Shown: piece after piece, positions 5,726 to 7,457 of the stretch
Numbering within the stretch: position 1 is the stretch's first letter
Layout: every line of letters begins with the position of its first letter
Source of the DNA: an uncultured Collinsella sp.
Lineage (GTDB): Bacteria > Actinomycetota > Coriobacteriia > Coriobacteriales > Coriobacteriaceae
Length of the DNA stretch: 7,457 nt
Direction of reading: 5' to 3'
Assembly: GCA_902494035.1 (NCBI GenBank)
Contig: CABURV010000076.1
Span: forward strand, 1 to 7,457
Program-made: the position numbers and the translations under genes
The notes under the pieces: generated by a model
Seen by the model: only the letters and a program-made list of their open reading frames with translations
The model's database searches: none
What the model was told of the DNA's origin: nothing

Positions 5726-6466
5726 TTAGGCAAACATGACCTGGTCGAACGTATAGAAGCCGGGTTCACGGGCGACGAGCTTTTGAGCGGCGGCCAGAGC
5801 GCCGTTGACAAAGATCTGGCGGCTCGTAGCGCGATGGCTAAGCGTGACCTCCTCGTCCTGGCCAAAGAAGCTCACCCCGTGTACGCCGGCGACGGTGCCG
5901 CCGCGCAGCGAGTGCATGCCGATTTCCTTGGGATCGCGAACGCCGCACATGCCCTCGCGACCGTAGACGGGATGATAGCCAGCCTCTGGCTCGGCCTCGA
6001 CCACGGCGTCGAGTAGCAGCTTGGCGGTGCCGCTGGGAGCGTCGACCTTTTGGTTGTGGTGCGTCTCGACAATCTCGCAGTCAAAGCCGGGCAGCTCGCG
6101 TGTGGCCTGTGCTACCACATGACGCAGGGCTGCGATACCGATGGAGTAATTGCCGGAGTGCATGACGCGGACGTTCTGACCAAGCTCGCGCAGGCGGTCC
6201 ATCTGATCGGGTGTGTAGCCCGTGGTGCCCGAGACCAACGCGGCGCCTGTACGCTCGACATAGGCGACGACGGCATCGAAGGTCACGACGTTCGAGAAGT
6301 CGATGATGACGTCGGCTGCCGGGGCGCTCTCGAGCTCGGACAGGTCAAAACCGATCTGGGCCACGATATCAAAAACGGGCTGCCCGGAGGCGTCGGCAAT
6401 GCCTTCGGCGGTAGTGCGGATGAGCGAGCCCATGCGGCCCGTTCCCATAATGACGGTCTTAATCAA
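5726..6466 (-). CDS. dapB: 4-hydroxy-tetrahydrodipicolinate reductase (TTG start)
   Basis: DapB reduces the DapA product to tetrahydrodipicolinate using NAD(P)H in the cytoplasm. The 246-residue product has a Rossmann N-terminus with GTGRMG at 8-13, GTTG at 80-83, the signature ETHHNQKVDAPSGTA at 134-148 with His136/His137 and Lys140 as the catalytic and substrate-binding residues, and the C-terminal HRATSR at 211-216. The start is TTG at 6466: AAGGGAG (6476-6482 on the opposite strand) lies 9 nt upstream, and the next in-frame ATG (codon 7) would delete the first beta strand just before the dinucleotide motif. The start lies inside dapA, overlapping its end by 8 nt, which points to translational coupling. 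A weak start codon within an overlap may lower DapB relative to DapA, but that is inference. Confidence 0.95.
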   Translation of the reverse strand: MIKTVIMGTGRMGSLIRTTAEGIADASGQPVFDIVAQIGFDLSELESAPAADVIIDFSNVVTFDAVVAYVERTGAALVSGTTGYTPDQMDRLRELGQNVRVMHSGNYSIGIAALRHVVAQATRELPGFDCEIVETHHNQKVDAPSGTAKLLLDAVVEAEPEAGYHPVYGREGMCGVRDPKEIGMHSLRGGTVAGVHGVSFFGQDEEVTLSHRATSRQIFVNGALAAAQKLVAREPGFYTFDQVMFA

Positions 6467-7349
6467 GCAGACCAGCTCCCTTCAGAGCATCGGTAAGTGC
6501 GGAACGCGTGTCGTCTGCCATGGGGCACAGCGGCATGCGGTAGTTGGCTTCGATCATACCCATCTGGGCGAGTGCTTCCTTGACGGGGATGGGGTTGACC
6601 TCGCTAAAGAGGGCGTTGATGAGCGGCTGGCCGGCAATCTGGATATCGCGGGCGCGCTCCACGTCACCGTCCAGATAGGCGCGGCACATGTCGTGCACGA
6701 GCTGCGGCTGAATGTCTGCCCACACGCTGATGGTGCCCGAGGCGCCCAGGCTCATGAGCGGTACGGTAAGTGCGTCCTCGCCTGAGTACATGCGGAAGTC
6801 GTCGGACAGCAGGTGAGCGATCTTGGCCGCGTAGGCGACGTTGCCCGAGGCTTCCTTAATACCCATGATGTTGGGGTGCGCGGCCAAGCGCTCTACGTTG
6901 CGCTCGCTGATGCCGCAGCCGCAGCGGCCGGGGATGTTGTACAGGATGCAGGGGATATCTACGGCATCGGCAACGGTCTTAAAGTGCTGGTAGATGCCCT
7001 CTTCGTTGGACTTGTTGTAGTAGGGGGTAATGAGCAGCAGGCCGTCGGCGCCCAGGCCCTGATAGGTGAGCGACTTGGTGAGCATGGTCTGCGTGGAGTT
7101 GGAGCCCGAGCCGGCGATGACGGGGACACGGCCTGCAACCTGCTTGACCACCGCGGCGACAACGGAGTTGTCCTCGTCGTCGGTCATCGTGGCGCTCTCG
7201 CCGGTGGTGCCCAGGGTGAGGATGGCGTCGGTACCGTTTTGCAGGTGGAAATCGATAAGGCGCTCGAGCGCATCGAAGTCGACACTGCCGTCTTTTTTAA
7301 ACGGCGTCACAAGGGCGACGATTGAGCCCTCGAGATTGCGGATGTCCAT
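6459..7349 (-). CDS. dapA: 4-hydroxy-tetrahydrodipicolinate synthase
   Basis: DapA condenses pyruvate and aspartate semialdehyde and commits carbon to diaminopimelate and lysine. The 296-residue TIM-barrel product keeps the whole active site: Schiff-base Lys165 (GIKEASG), the proton-relay residues Thr48, Tyr111 and Tyr137, and Arg142 (YNIPGR), each offset by +4 from the E. coli numbering. Three of the residues that bind inhibitory lysine in E. coli are changed (His53 to Asp57, His56 to Asp60, Glu84 to Thr88), so lysine feedback may be weak, as in several Gram-positive enzymes. The ATG at 7349 has AAGGAG 6 nt upstream and gives the normal family length. The same frame stays open upstream to the window edge, so an N-terminal extension cannot be fully excluded. 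It is the first gene of the dapA-dapB-dapH operon visible here; the operon's promoter lies outside. Confidence 0.95.
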   Translation of the reverse strand: MDIRNLEGSIVALVTPFKKDGSVDFDALERLIDFHLQNGTDAILTLGTTGESATMTDDEDNSVVAAVVKQVAGRVPVIAGSGSNSTQTMLTKSLTYQGLGADGLLLITPYYNKSNEEGIYQHFKTVADAVDIPCILYNIPGRCGCGISERNVERLAAHPNIMGIKEASGNVAYAAKIAHLLSDDFRMYSGEDALTVPLMSLGASGTISVWADIQPQLVHDMCRAYLDGDVERARDIQIAGQPLINALFSEVNPIPVKEALAQMGMIEANYRMPLCPMADDTRSALTDALKGAGLLD

Positions 7350-7457
7350 GTTCTTCTCCTTCGCTCTCGCGATTTGGATGCGCTTGTTCCATTGGGCGGC
7401 GACCGCCAGGCGCTCGTCCTGGGCACGATGGCGGGCACTTTCGGCGCGCGACTTGGC
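7350..7457 (-). other. Open, coding-like stretch upstream of dapA, cut by the window edge
   Basis: The 36 codons before the dapA ATG contain no stop in the dapA frame, and about three quarters of them end in G or C, as in the neighbouring genes. They would encode a charged, helix-prone segment rich in Ala, Arg, Glu and Lys. AAGGAG at 7356-7361, well placed for dapA, lies within it. It could be the tail of an upstream gene, an N-terminal extension of dapA, or non-coding sequence open by chance. No family is recognisable. Confidence 0.3.

Overview
The window looks like chromosomal DNA of a moderately high-GC Gram-positive anaerobe. A Collinsella-like member of the Coriobacteriia is my best guess. 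This is inferred from codon use (strong preference for GCC, CTG, AAG and GAC), an acetyl-type DapH together with a Gram-positive-type L-lactate dehydrogenase, and GC-rich terminators; no search was run. Most of the window is ordinary housekeeping sequence. I see no phage genes, transposase, CRISPR array, tRNA or rRNA.

Layout on the + strand: (1) a gene-free left edge carrying a 14-bp-stem hairpin; (2) a class I/II PLP aminotransferase that keeps all its core active-site motifs but lacks the first ~35-40 residues, with an in-frame stop just upstream, so probably a pseudogene or a rearrangement junction; (3) a 201-nt gap with a structured leader, then a strongly codon-biased L-lactate dehydrogenase and its terminator; (4) a DUF2974 (Mbeg1-like) alpha/beta-hydrolase-type protein, flanked on both sides by copies of one ~31-nt hairpin repeat; (5) a YejK/NdpA-type 37-kDa nucleoid-associated protein with a good -10 box upstream, ending at a bidirectional terminator.

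Layout on the - strand, converging on the previous block: a dapA-dapB-dapH operon, read from the right edge toward the centre. dapA and dapB overlap by 8 nt, and 39 nt separate dapB from dapH. The three enzymes turn aspartate semialdehyde plus pyruvate into N-acetyl-2-amino-6-oxopimelate, the first half of the acetylase branch to meso-diaminopimelate (cell wall) and lysine. The next step needs an aminotransferase. The truncated one at the left edge belongs to the right superfamily, but nothing here shows that it fills the role.

The 246-nt convergent gap between the nucleoid protein gene and dapH holds three separate stem-loops, including a ~98-nt compound hairpin. No clearly new biological system is visible. 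The observations most worth following are the repeat pair around the DUF2974 gene, the compound hairpin, the beheaded aminotransferase, the ldh leader, and a reading frame that continues upstream of dapA to the window edge without a stop.
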